From Panonychus citri (taxonomy: Eukaryota; Arthropoda; Arachnida; Trombidiformes; Tetranychidae): a stretch of DNA of 64,000 nt. The stretch spans positions 124,001 through 188,000 of the forward strand of contig NW_026515514.1 of NCBI RefSeq assembly GCF_014898815.1, in the 5' to 3' direction. Under the pieces are notes generated by a model that made no database searches, was not told the origin of the DNA, and saw nothing but the letters and a program-made list of their open reading frames with translations. The translations under genes and the position numbers were made by a program. Positions 23,372-33,342 of this stretch are shown piece after piece. Each line of letters begins with the position of its first letter. Position 1 is the stretch's first letter.

Positions 23372-24364
23372 TTAGTCGATTATAATATCACTGAATGATG
23401 AGATTACTCTGAATTCATTTACTTCTGTTTCGGTCAACGGTTTGTTTCCAGGTCTTTTGACCAGCAAAGCCTTACAACCCGCTTGAATTGCCGCTCGAGC
23501 CTCTGTTGGTTTTAATTGTTGTTCAAATTAGTTGACAGAATAAATAGAGAATATGAAAATTCAATAAGATTGTTACCTTTAGAATTGTCTGTCAAAAAGA
23601 GTATCTGAGATTCAGGATCATCTAACAAAGCAGCGATCTTCTTGAAGCTCCTGTAATCACGTTTAGAACCAAGTAGAACATCAAAATAATCATCAAGCAG
23701 CTAATCAACAAGAAAGAAAGAAAAACAAATCAACCATTAGAAATGGATTTAAATAAATCTGATGAACCTTTAATTAACCTTACAGGTAAAAGGTTACCAT
23801 GTGTCGAACAAGAAAATAATAATTGCTGAACAACAATCATTCCAGTTGAATAGAGATAAAGTTTAATGTTCAATTCCCGTTTCCATTGGTGTAAAGCCGG
23901 TGGAACATCATCGAAAACACTATTATTATATTAATTGTGAACAATTAATCGTAACAATTATCAAGGTAAATTAATAAGATCACTTACTGGCCTTTAATAT
24001 GTTGCTTCTCATAACCATAAACCCAAACGAGAATTTGTAATTGCTTAAGTGCGGCATTGTTTTTTTTCTCGTCCATTTGCCACAAAATGTTGGCGATAAT
24101 TGACCTTCGAACTTGATCTTCGTCCGCTTCATCGTTATCTAATATTCTCGGGATTTTGGCTCCGTTTTCCTGATCAGTACGAGTTTGATCACGTAATCGA
24201 TCAACGGTCATCGCTAATTCTGGTTGACCCCAACACTCGTTTAAATATTTTCTCAAATGAGTTCGAATATAAGGAAATAGAACATCGGATACAAATCTTA
24301 CTGAGGTCGTGGTTCCCTCGATATCTAATATGATAGATTTTGGACGTCGAACTCTTATTAACAT
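23372..24364 (-). CDS. ENOPH1: Enolase-phosphatase E1 (methionine salvage)
   Basis: Predicted 255-residue HAD-family enzyme that enolises and dephosphorylates 2,3-diketo-5-methylthiopentyl-1-phosphate in the methionine salvage pathway. Exons in order are 24364-23988, 23919-23784, 23700-23577 and 23502-23372. The HAD nucleophile motif is DIEGTTTS (Asp14, Glu16), with the family-specific VLFPY following. Motif II is the YSTGM segment (human IYSSG) and motif III/IV is ILFLTDN. The C-terminal VKRPGN matches the human VVRPGN. Length equals the human protein (261). The start ATG gives a native-looking N-terminus. The gene lies 300 bp upstream of POP1 and 435 bp downstream of the AGPAT stop, all on the minus strand; there is no evidence that they are co-transcribed. 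Confidence 0.95.
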
Positions 24365-24798
24365 TGGTAATATAATAATAATATTAGAATTTCATAACGA
24401 GGGAGAAAATGATTAATCGAACTGACCATAAATCATTAAAGCCAATAAATTGTGAGATAATTTAGAATCCAAGTTAACTTTTTCTTTAGTTTTTCTTATA
24501 GAGATCCAAGTGAACATTGTTGGTCAACTCGAAGAGACAATTTGGAAGAAATTTAATTTTTAGTTCCTTCTCTTAAACAGCATTAATTGTTTGGTAGTGA
24601 AAATTGAAAGAAAATTGTGATCAAATTATTAGTTATCACAATTAGAAGGTGTAAAATTATTAATAGAAAAATTTACGAAAGAAAAATTATATTTTTGTTG
24701 TTATGTTATGATATGAATACATAATATTGGACAAATTTAAATTTATATTTCTCGATATTTACTCCATTCGCAAGTCCATTTAAAGCGTTTCACTTTTT
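24365..24798. other. Spacer between AGPAT and ENOPH1
   Basis: Contains the AGPAT 3' UTR and the ENOPH1 upstream region. The part at about 24705-24798 is duplicated at 11273-11369. Arms AAGTCCATT (24772-24780) and AATGGACTT (24801-24809) form a hairpin reaching over the AGPAT stop codon. Confidence 0.5.
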
Positions 24799-26451
24799 TT
24801 AATGGACTTTTTTATTTGGTGCTTGATTTGTTTTCCCATAGGATGAACCTTTATGCGCTTTGGTTGATCTTATCAGTAATAGAAATGAAATAAAGCCTAA
24901 AGGAAAATGGAAAATTAGAATTAGAGTTAGAAATGTTTACAATTTACAAGTTAATTACATGATTATTATACTAACCAAGACTAAGGATAAGACAAGTTAT
25001 CGTCAGAAGAATGTAACTTTTAGAGGCGATCAAGTAACACATGAAGTAAATAAGCATAACGATAACAGAGAAGCTCCAGAATAACACTTGAATTAACGGC
25101 CAGATCCTTCGTTTCAGTACAACGGAATTGCCAGGAAATTTACCGTGTTCATTGAAGTAATTGGTCAAATCGTCCTGGACGAATGAAACAAGAAAAAGAT
25201 CAATTTAAATTCGATCAAGGTAAAAGAGGGTAAGATAATCGCTGACAAACCTTTTGCTTATAAATATCCAGCAAAAAATTGCTTATCTGTTGATCGTCTT
25301 CCTTTGGTATATCTTTCATAGGCACTCTTTGTATATACATGTAACCACGTAGTGATTGTCTCTTTAAAATATTTGTCAACGTAGCGGGAGGATCTTCTTT
25401 ACGGAAAGCAACTTGAATATTATAAATGGCTGGAACTAATATAAAGTAAGAGATAAAGGTATAATCGATTATTAAGATTATTGTTTGAGAAGGTAAATTG
25501 TTCATTGATCATTTGGTTACTTACGAGAATCTTTCAATTTTTGAATCGTATAGACAAACCCACGGGATCTTGGGTATAGATGATGTTCTAGTATATCTAA
25601 ACCTTTTTCTTTACAATATTTAACACTGTTCTCATACTTTTCTTTGGTATAACGAGTACCCTCGGCGAATATGAGTAGAGTTATCACATCATCGTATTCC
25701 ATAAGACGCTGTAAACTTGGTCCAAGTAGTTTGGAATCTTTGTCCCATTTTCTCTCGACAAATATCATCTCAGAGAAAAACCAACTCCATCCGATTACTG
25801 GAAGATATTTAATATCTTTTTTGGCAAATCCTTTAGCGCTCTAGGAGATAGAGATGAGGAGGAAAAAAAAGATAAAAATTGTGTGATTATGACGGAAACT
25901 AGAAGTGTTTAACTTAAGTCATGATAAGAGATTAGTAATAGAGATGTTGAAATTTCCATTGTAAATATTTTTCTCCAAGAGTTTCCTTCTTAATGGAACC
26001 TTTTCAAGGGCGATTTCATTACCAAATTGACTTTTCTCCTCTCTTGTTTTCTATTGGAATCTCATTATCATGAATATTTGGAATGTTTTTACTTTACCCC
26101 TAGAATGCCGAATGCATCGGAAAGTATCCAAGAGAAAAGCCAATCAACTTCATATTTATGGTTCATCAGAACAATACTATGTTCAGAGCCGAGAGATTTA
26201 GCTGATTCCTCGTCAGCGAAAGTGACTGTTAGTGTACAATCAGCCCAATACTCGGCTAGAGCGACCACTTGAGACCAACTGGAATAGATTAGATAGTAGT
26301 TTATTTTACGATAAACATAAGGACTGAAAGGACGAATGGTAATGTAAATTAAAAATTGGAAAATATTCAAAATGAGACCACTGATTATCCAAATGACACC
26401 AAACAAAGAGGCGATTATCATATTCAACTCAAAGTATTTGGTAACTTCCAT
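24799..26451 (-). CDS. 1-acyl-glycerol-3-phosphate acyltransferase, AGPAT3/4 type
   Basis: Predicted 383-residue ER membrane enzyme that acylates lysophosphatidic acid (or related lysophospholipids) to phosphatidic acid. Exons in order are 26451-26098, 25840-25525, 25435-25251, 25174-24976 and 24896-24799. The catalytic NHx4D motif is NHKYEVD (residues 97-103) and the acceptor-binding EGTR motif is at 178-181. A hydrophobic N-terminal helix (residues 10-35) and a C-terminal pair of helices frame the catalytic part, as in human AGPAT3/4 (376-378 residues). The C-terminus KAHKGSSYGKTN matches human EKGSSYGN. The last intron uses the less common GTTAGT donor; without splicing there the frame would stop at once (TAG at 24973-24971). 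Fragments of this gene are duplicated in the mosaic at 9779-11500. Confidence 0.95.
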
Positions 26452-27533
26452 TGTTTATACAAGTATCTGGTACTAATTGGAGTTAATCAGAAGAAGAGTA
26501 AACAGTAATCAAAGATCATACCAGGACAGAATAATTAATTAAATTAACACTTGTTCACAGAAATAGTATGTGAGTGTGTATATACAACAAGAATTTGATT
26601 TGATAACAACAACACTTAACAAACAAAATCTTCAATTGAATCTCTCCAATTGCCATTGGTTCAAATCGAAAAGCGCCAAATTTGAATCACTTTTTTCTCT
26701 AAAAAAAATTATTCCAACTAAATTTAGTTCCAATAGTCAATGTCCTGGTAATCATATTATTATCAAACTCACATGACTCACAAGAGAGTAAGTGAGTGAG
26801 TGAGAGAGAAAGAGATAAAGTTCAGTCAACAATTGCAACTAATTGAAAAATAGTTGCAATGCCAATATCAATTAGACTGTTGAAGATTAAACAAATAATC
26901 AAACTGTCAACTGAGTTTATCTTTATTCATCTTTCATGATGATTAACATGAGATTCATTCTGATGAAAGATAAACATTTCCTTGGAATAGACTAACATTA
27001 CCTGGGTCAATCTACTAATTGTTGAAAGAAAATGAACTCGGAAGTATTTTTTTTTGTTTTCTAATATTTTTCTCAATTTCTCTCAATGAGGATAACTTTT
27101 TTTTCTAGTTTGTTGGATTGATGATAATGATTATATCAGTTAATTAGACGAAAAATAGTTAATAATAATATGACGTTTTGTCATCTCTTCACTCAACTTC
27201 GTTCATTTTTCTCTTCCTTTGGATCTCATTGTCAATGGCAATTAGCCAGTAAAATAAACTCTTAATTCTAGGAACAATTCAGCTAAATTTGGATTATTAA
27301 AAGTGACATGAAGACAAGTCAACATCATCTTCATCTTAATTATAATAAACAATTTGATCTCTATGTCGCAAAAGAGTAAGATTGACTCGAACACAAATTC
27401 AGGAATAAACTTCAAATCCAATTCATTTGAAAGAAACTTTCTGTTCAGTTAATATTTCTTGAGAAAATTGTGTTAAATTATCATTGATTGTGAAAAGAAT
27501 CTAAGTAAATATATTAATCTAATAGTTGATAAG
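26452..27533. other. Divergent intergenic region, AGPAT and fibrinogen-related gene
   Basis: About 1.1 kb between two divergently transcribed genes. Upstream of AGPAT it holds a GCGCCAAA/ATTGG pair (separate entry). A short GAGT/GA tract lies at 26786-26815. No coding gene recognised. Confidence 0.5.
26655..26680 (-). promoter_or_regulatory. E2F-like site plus CCAAT box upstream of AGPAT
   Basis: On the minus strand TTTGGCGC (26680-26673) precedes CCAAT (26659-26655) by 13 bp, about 205-230 bp before the AGPAT start codon. The same pair is preserved in the duplicated fragment at 9798-9823 and, with opposite orientation relative to the gene, upstream of POP1. Confidence 0.45.
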
Positions 27534-29231
27534 ATGGAGTTACTATTTAAATTGTTCTTTGTGTTTACCATAATCATCTTGGAATCGATTTACTTGATCG
27601 AAGGACAATCAGCAAGTCGTAAGAAAATGATCGAGGAAATGGGACATAGTATGAAAGAATTGGAAACTGCTTTCGCTAAATTGTCAGCGCAATTACAATC
27701 AACTGAGACAAATTTCAATCTATTCCAAGATAAAGTGACCGTTATACTGAATACTGTTGAATTGACCAAAGTTAGAACTCGAATGATCGAGGAGAAATTT
27801 TCTTCCCTCGAAACTAAATTGATCTCAATTGAAGAGACTGTTAAAACCAATTTACAGCATTTGGTTAACGGTTCGAGCGGTGGTACAGAGTCGATTATCA
27901 ATGTTCATTCTCATCGGCTTGAAACGGCCGAAAAGGGCTTCGTTAAAATGATGAATGTTCTAACCGATTTATATGGACTGGTCAAGGAAAATCATTCGAA
28001 AGACAGAGCCAAATCTGGTGGATATAATGAAAGTCTACAAGATAATATGAGAAAAATAGTTCGAGAGGAAGTGAATATATTGAAACACGAATTGGTTACT
28101 GATATGAACATCACCGGATTGAATGGACGATTGGGTGAAGTTTTCTCGATGATTACTAATATTCAAGAAAATTCATTCGAAAATAAGCCAAAGTTTGGTG
28201 ACGATGTTTCGACGGGAAACCATTTGCAGAACAATCAACAAACAACTGAAGAAATGTGCTCGGATTTTTCTCGATTACGGAATCAATTTTCATTCGCAAT
28301 TCAAGAGATTCGTGATAATATGACTCTTCTTATTGATTCAATGAAAATAACACCAGGTCAAAAGGGAATCAAGAATCAGCCAAACTCAGGAACAACTTTG
28401 ATTCCAGTTGCGATCAACTCACAACAGAATCAAGCTGATTCACCACGTGAAGATAAAATGACCTATCGAACCGCTGATTGTCCAATAATAGATCCAAGAT
28501 CATCTTCTAAACACGATTGCTCACATTCTAGGCCAAGTTTTCCCAAAGATTGTTCTGAAATTATTCAATCAAATTCTTCTTGTCAATCAAAAGTTTACGC
28601 TGTTCGAACCGGTTCACCTTTACGAGTTCAAAGGGTCTATTGTGATATGAGTGATAATCGAGGTGGTTGGACGGTAATCATGAGAAGAGGTAAATTCTCA
28701 GAGAAAAAGCACCACGTCGATTTCAGGACAAACTGGGAAACATACAAGAGAGGATTCGGTGATATTAGTGATGAATTTTGGATTGGAAATCAAATTATTC
28801 ATCATTTAACAGCCAAAGAACCGCAAATACTTCAAATTGATTTGAAATCGTTTGCAGATGAATGTATTTCGTTACAATTTAAAAGGTTTGCCATCGCCGA
28901 TGAATCCAATCGCTACAGATTAATAATCGATGAACCTTTCGGTGAAAATAAAGAAACTGGTGAAATATTTTTATCCTTCAATAACACAGAATTTATCACC
29001 AACGACATGATAAAAGATTCATCTAAATTTCTTTGCTCGAACCTGTTGACCGGCGGTTGGTGGGCTAATCAATCGCGATGTCCGTTAGTCTATTTGAATG
29101 GATTGTACAAAGAGGTTGATGTTCGTAAAGAGGTCGATACTGGAATAAGATGGATGACCTTTAAGGAAAACGAATCGTTGAAAGAAGTTCAGATGAAAAT
29201 TCGTCCAGTTAGTTTTCTCAACGAGGTTTAA
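27534..29231 (+). CDS. Secreted fibrinogen-related protein (FReD)
   Basis: A single-exon gene of 565 residues. Residues 1-24 form a signal peptide (hydrophobic core FKLFFVFTIIILESIYLI, then EGQ). Residues about 30-250 are predicted coiled coil with heptad-like spacing and several N-glycosylation sites. The C-terminal fibrinogen domain starts near residue 337 (PKDCSEII) and includes VYCDMSDNRGGWTVIMRR and the late motif CSNLLTGGWWANQSRC near 502-517, leading to VYLNGLYKE. Architecture (signal, coiled coil, FReD) resembles angiopoietin-like or ficolin-like proteins, which bind glycans or act as extracellular ligands and opsonins. Binding specificity cannot be read. AATAAA lies at 29337-29342. 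The lack of introns is notable among spliced neighbours. Confidence 0.92.
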   Translation: MELLFKLFFVFTIIILESIYLIEGQSASRKKMIEEMGHSMKELETAFAKLSAQLQSTETNFNLFQDKVTVILNTVELTKVRTRMIEEKFSSLETKLISIEETVKTNLQHLVNGSSGGTESIINVHSHRLETAEKGFVKMMNVLTDLYGLVKENHSKDRAKSGGYNESLQDNMRKIVREEVNILKHELVTDMNITGLNGRLGEVFSMITNIQENSFENKPKFGDDVSTGNHLQNNQQTTEEMCSDFSRLRNQFSFAIQEIRDNMTLLIDSMKITPGQKGIKNQPNSGTTLIPVAINSQQNQADSPREDKMTYRTADCPIIDPRSSSKHDCSHSRPSFPKDCSEIIQSNSSCQSKVYAVRTGSPLRVQRVYCDMSDNRGGWTVIMRRGKFSEKKHHVDFRTNWETYKRGFGDISDEFWIGNQIIHHLTAKEPQILQIDLKSFADECISLQFKRFAIADESNRYRLIIDEPFGENKETGEIFLSFNNTEFITNDMIKDSSKFLCSNLLTGGWWANQSRCPLVYLNGLYKEVDVRKEVDTGIRWMTFKENESLKEVQMKIRPVSFLNEV

Positions 29232-29556
29232 GATGTTCTTCATTTTTTTTTCGAGATTTAGTTTATTCTAAGATTCTAAAATGTGTAATTTAATTTTCTT
29301 CCTTCTTTTCTCTAATCATATTCATTCATCTTTTCAAATAAATCACAATTAGAAATCAATTGCGAATCTGATTCATTCATAGTTCCCGGTTTTAGATTTC
29401 AATTTAATTTTGTTTACAATAAAGACTCCGCCCTAATGTCATTTTCCTAAATTGTTATTAATCAGAAACAATCAGTTATTTCTGTTGATCATTTGTTGGT
29501 TTTGTGTTTGATTTTCGTGTTTGTTTTTGTTCAAATTTACCGATTCCACGATAAGT
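29232..29556. other. Spacer between fibrinogen-related gene and CHMP3
   Basis: 325 bp, containing a poly(A) signal for the upstream gene and presumably the CHMP3 promoter. Nothing else seen. Confidence 0.5.
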
Positions 29557-30405
29557 ATGGGCCTGTTTGGAAAAGAGCCTCAGAAAACACCCAAAGATCA
29601 GGTAAGAGTTTGATGGTAACGTTGTTGGTGCGATGAAAGTGTTTTTATTGTTTTGTTTTGTTTTTCTTTGTTTCAATTGTTAAGGTTAGGGAATGGCGAT
29701 CAAAATTAAGGAAGGAGACTATGGCCTTAGATCGGCAGATACGAAATATCCAGAGGGAAGAAGCTAAAGTAAAATTGTCTCTTAAAGATGCGGCCAAAAA
29801 AGGTGATCGAGATTCGTGTGTGGTTTTGGCTAAGGAATTGGTCCGATCAAGGAAGGCAATCAATCGGATTAATGTTTCTAAAGCTCAGATTAATTCAGTT
29901 ATGTTAAATATGGAACAACAATTAGCTAATATAAGAATTGCTGGAGCGATTCAACGGTCAACCGACTTAATGAAATGTATGCAGAGTTTGGTGAAGGTCG
30001 GGGAAATATCGGCGACAATGCAAGACTTATCGAGAGAAATGATGAGAGCTGGAATCATTGAAGAAATGATGGAAGAAACAATCGATGAGGCCACTGGAAT
30101 CGACGAAGATGACATGGAAGAGGCCGTTCAAGCCGAAGTAGAAAAAGTTCTATTCGAAGTAACCGCAGGTAGAATACTTTTCATTTTCTCTCGTTCGAAT
30201 GAAAACTTGCCAATTACAATTAATCTAATTACTTTTTAACTTTTTCGCTTTTTTTTCTCTCGAAGGTGCAATGGGCAAAGCAGCCGAAGTCTCGAAAACT
30301 GTACCTGGTGCTAGAGAAAGTACAAGTAAAGTCGTCGAAGATGAAGAGGAAGATGAAGAAGAGATCACCGAGATGCAGAAAAGACTTGAAGCTCTGAGAA
30401 GTTAA
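29557..30405 (+). CDS. CHMP3: ESCRT-III subunit CHMP3 (Vps24)
   Basis: Predicted 222 residues, the same length as human CHMP3. Exons are 29557-29601, 29685-30168 and 30266-30405. The short first exon encodes MGLFGKEPQKTPKDQ, matching the human start (MGLFGKTQEKPPKE). Exon 2 holds the basic helical hairpin (DRQIRNIQREEAKVKLSLKDAAKKG, LAKELVRSRKAINRI) and the following helices with SLVKVGEISATMQDLSREMMRAGIIEEM. The acidic C-terminus ends in ITEMQKRLEALRS, a MIT-interacting motif. ESCRT-III polymerises on endosomal and other membranes to drive budding and scission away from the cytosol. It is convergent with timeless, with 287 bp between stop codons. Confidence 0.97.
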
Positions 30406-30692
30406 TCAAATGAACCAAATTTATTTTTCTATCGGTTAACTGTCCAAATGATCGCGATTTTTTTTTTGTCGAAAGTAATTTATATTGAACCGATTCGAGG
30501 CAAGCGATTCATCATCAATCCAATGGACTAATCCGAGCTAAAATTTTTATCCTTTTACTATTCAATTTTAAGCCACAAATTAATAAAAGTTGTTGATGGA
30601 TGTTTATTGTTATTGGATTAAAATTTTGTTTACATGAAAATGGTTCAATTGATGACGAGGAATGAGCTAAATGTTCAAAAGGTTCAAATGTC

Positions 30693-33342
30693 TCATTCGT
30701 CTTCGTCACTCTCTTCAAAAATGACTTTCTTTTTTCTTTTTACAATAGTGACTTCACCTTCCATTGAGTCATCATCATTAAGAACATCAGAGATATTGTT
30801 GACTGGGTTTTCGATTAGCGTTTCATTCAGCTGATCATCATTCTGACTCAACATGGGAATTTCATCTATCTGGTTGTCATCTTGGCTCAACATTGGAACT
30901 TCGTTCAGCTGATTATCATCTTGGCTCAACGTGGGCATTTCGTCTTGATCATCGGCAACATGATCTAAAACTTCATCAAGATCCAAAAGATCATCATCAT
31001 CATCATCGTTACCAGCACCAAATACGGAAAGAAGTTCTGATTCACATGGTAATTCTGATCCATTGATGCCAAATGTTTGACTGTTTCCTTCACTTTGAGC
31101 ATTTATACTTGACATTTCGGGAATTTCCGGTCTTTCGGGAATATCGGATCGATCTGGTTGAACATTTTGTGTACTCGAAAGAACAGGTATAAATCCTTCA
31201 CCAGAATCATTTGAAAGATCACCAAGCTGATCATCGATTCCAATTTCTTTTTCTCTTTCATCTTCAGATTGATCGGACTTGTCAGAATCGGAAATGGTTC
31301 CATTCTTTTTCTTTCGTCGTTTCCTTGTCTTTTTCGGCTCAGGTTCAGCATAATTACTTTCAATTGAACACATATCACTTTTAGATTTCCAGAACAACGT
31401 TTCAACCAGAAGCTTATCATTTTCCTTGGCAAGTTTCACGAACTCTCGAATAATGTATCGAGCAAAGTTTACGATCTCGACCAACTTGTTACCTTTATCA
31501 ACTTTACTAAATTCAAAGCATCTTTGGAATACTCTGAAAATGGAAAGTTGGAAAAACAATACTGAGATTTACATTCACATGCGATCCTATGGAACATCCT
31601 AATTATCGCATGATTCAATTTTTCTGTATTGAATTCAAATCGATGTAAAGCTAAAAGGTAAGATCTAATCACCTTTGAGTTACTATATCGAACAAAAATT
31701 CTAAATGATCTAAATTGGAATTGGTGAAATGTTCAAACATCTTTAAAAATACATGATTAGTTTCGATTAAATCTTTAAGAAATTGAGGACTCATCTTTTG
31801 CTCGTCATAATTACTCAATAAAGTGAGAAGAAGTTCCCGATAATCAAGCTCGAGAAAAGCTTTATCGAGAATTTCTTTCGAAATGGAGAGCATATTCTCA
31901 TCTTGAACATTTTTCATCGATGCGATCGTGTAAAAAAGCTCTTTGTAAGCCTTTAAAGACGTGTGGCATCTTCTCGAATAGGCTTGGATCACTTCTCGAT
32001 CTGCACGTGCGTTTGCAATATTTTCCGTGCAAGTGACAATTCTGCTGTGTAGATAATGAAAATATTCAAAGTTGAAAGTTTCCTCGATAGAACTTGGATC
32101 TCTTTCAGCTATTCTGTTAAATTCCATGAAAAAATAAGCAGCGAAAAAATAATAAGTCTCATCATTTTCTTGGGCGTTTTTGTTTTCCAGGGCACTTTTC
32201 ACATAGGCCATTAGCGGGTTGTAACTTTCTTTGATAAAATTTTCACAAAATTCTTTCAGAATTACTTGGACTTTCATGGATGGACGACGAAAAGCGATTC
32301 CCGACGCACTGGACCAGGTAGTAAAATTATCGGCCATGAGAGCTTTATTCTTTGGCCTTCTAGTTGATGTTTTTTCTTTATCCAAACTAATCTTGTGAGG
32401 ATCATCGGTGGTTTTGTGGTAGATTAGATCATTTTCCCCGATCGATTTGACATTTTTAACTGTATAAGTTGAATCCTTGAAACGATTGAAACGAGAACTT
32501 TTGGCAAAATTTGAGAATCTTTTCTCTCTATCCTTGAGTTCCTCTAGCTCTTTACTTTCAACGGAATTGGCACTTGATTTACATTTTTTAGTCGCATGTT
32601 GACCTTGAGACTCGTCAAAGGCAAGAAACTCTGGACACTGTCCTCTCAATAGTGAATAAATAATTTCCAAAAGATGGAAACAAAATTGATGTGAAACTGT
32701 GTCTGATGTAAACTGAAGGATAAAATCAAGAGTTCCTGATGTTTTCAGTGAAACAATCAAATCCTCGGTGATCATTTCATCTTCATCAGCAACATCGATA
32801 AAAGTATCTTTGGGAACATGTAAAATATTACGAATCAAGATGAATATCCTTTCCAATAAAATTTTTTCCTCTTCCGATTGGTCAAGTGGATCTTTCTTAA
32901 TGATGATGGCTGCCTTTTTACAGAGAATCTCCCAGACATCTTTATGCTGTGAGAATACAGTTTTATATGTTCGAAGAAAACTATTCAATTGGAAAAATGT
33001 TCTCTTCTGATCAACATCATTTGGAACTTTTTCTTTAAAGAAAACAAGAGCGGGATAAGTCAACACAACCAAAAGACGAACCGTATAACCGGCAAGCGCT
33101 TCATCCGTTAAACAATAACCTTTAATTATTGGAATAAGATCTTTCTCGACAATATTTATCTTCCCAAGATGTCGTAAAACCGGAAAACTGGAACCATCTT
33201 TACGAAGAAGACGAAGAATCTCCTTTAAACACTCACAAGTATCAGAATTTATCTTATAAACCTTTTCTTGGTCATCCCAAAATCCCATTGAATCAACAAT
33301 GGCAGTGATCTCCTGGATAATCCTGGAATCTTTATTCATCAT
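30693..33342 (-). CDS. Timeless/Timeout (TIMELESS-Tof1 family) with two frame breaks
   Basis: Replication-fork protection and cohesion protein of the TIMELESS/Timeout type. Segment A (33342 to about 31675) encodes 556 residues from MMNKDSRIIQEI and includes the family N-terminal repeats (CLKEILRLLRKDG, ILRNILHVPKD, SHQFCFHLLEIIYSLLRGQ). Segment B (about 31674-31573) encodes RSYLLALHRFEFN through HAIIRMFHRIACEC, and segment C (about 31561-30693) begins LFFQLSIFRVFQRC. Both junctions A/B and B/C are out of register by one base, although residue spacing matches human TIMELESS exactly if one base were added at each. The acidic tail holds three 13-residue repeats and ends in KRKKKVIFEESDEDE. Total is about 880 residues; the long C-terminal part of human TIMELESS (1,208) is absent. 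The start at 33342 is the first ATG matching the family's beginning. Confidence 0.85.
30822..30944 (-). repeat. Three 39-bp coding repeats in timeless tail
   Basis: Three imperfect units of 39 bp encode successive copies of MLSQDDNQLNEVP-type 13-mers (variants TLSQDDNQLNEV, MLSQDDNQIDEI, MLSQNDDQLNET). They lie in the acidic, presumably disordered C-terminal tail. Confidence 0.85.

Noticed and set aside
31562..31672. 8-bp and 11-bp GT...AG intervals in timeless as real micro-introns
   Set aside because: Too short for a spliceosome. Adding one base at each site gives exact spacing to the family, so indels or sequence errors are more likely.
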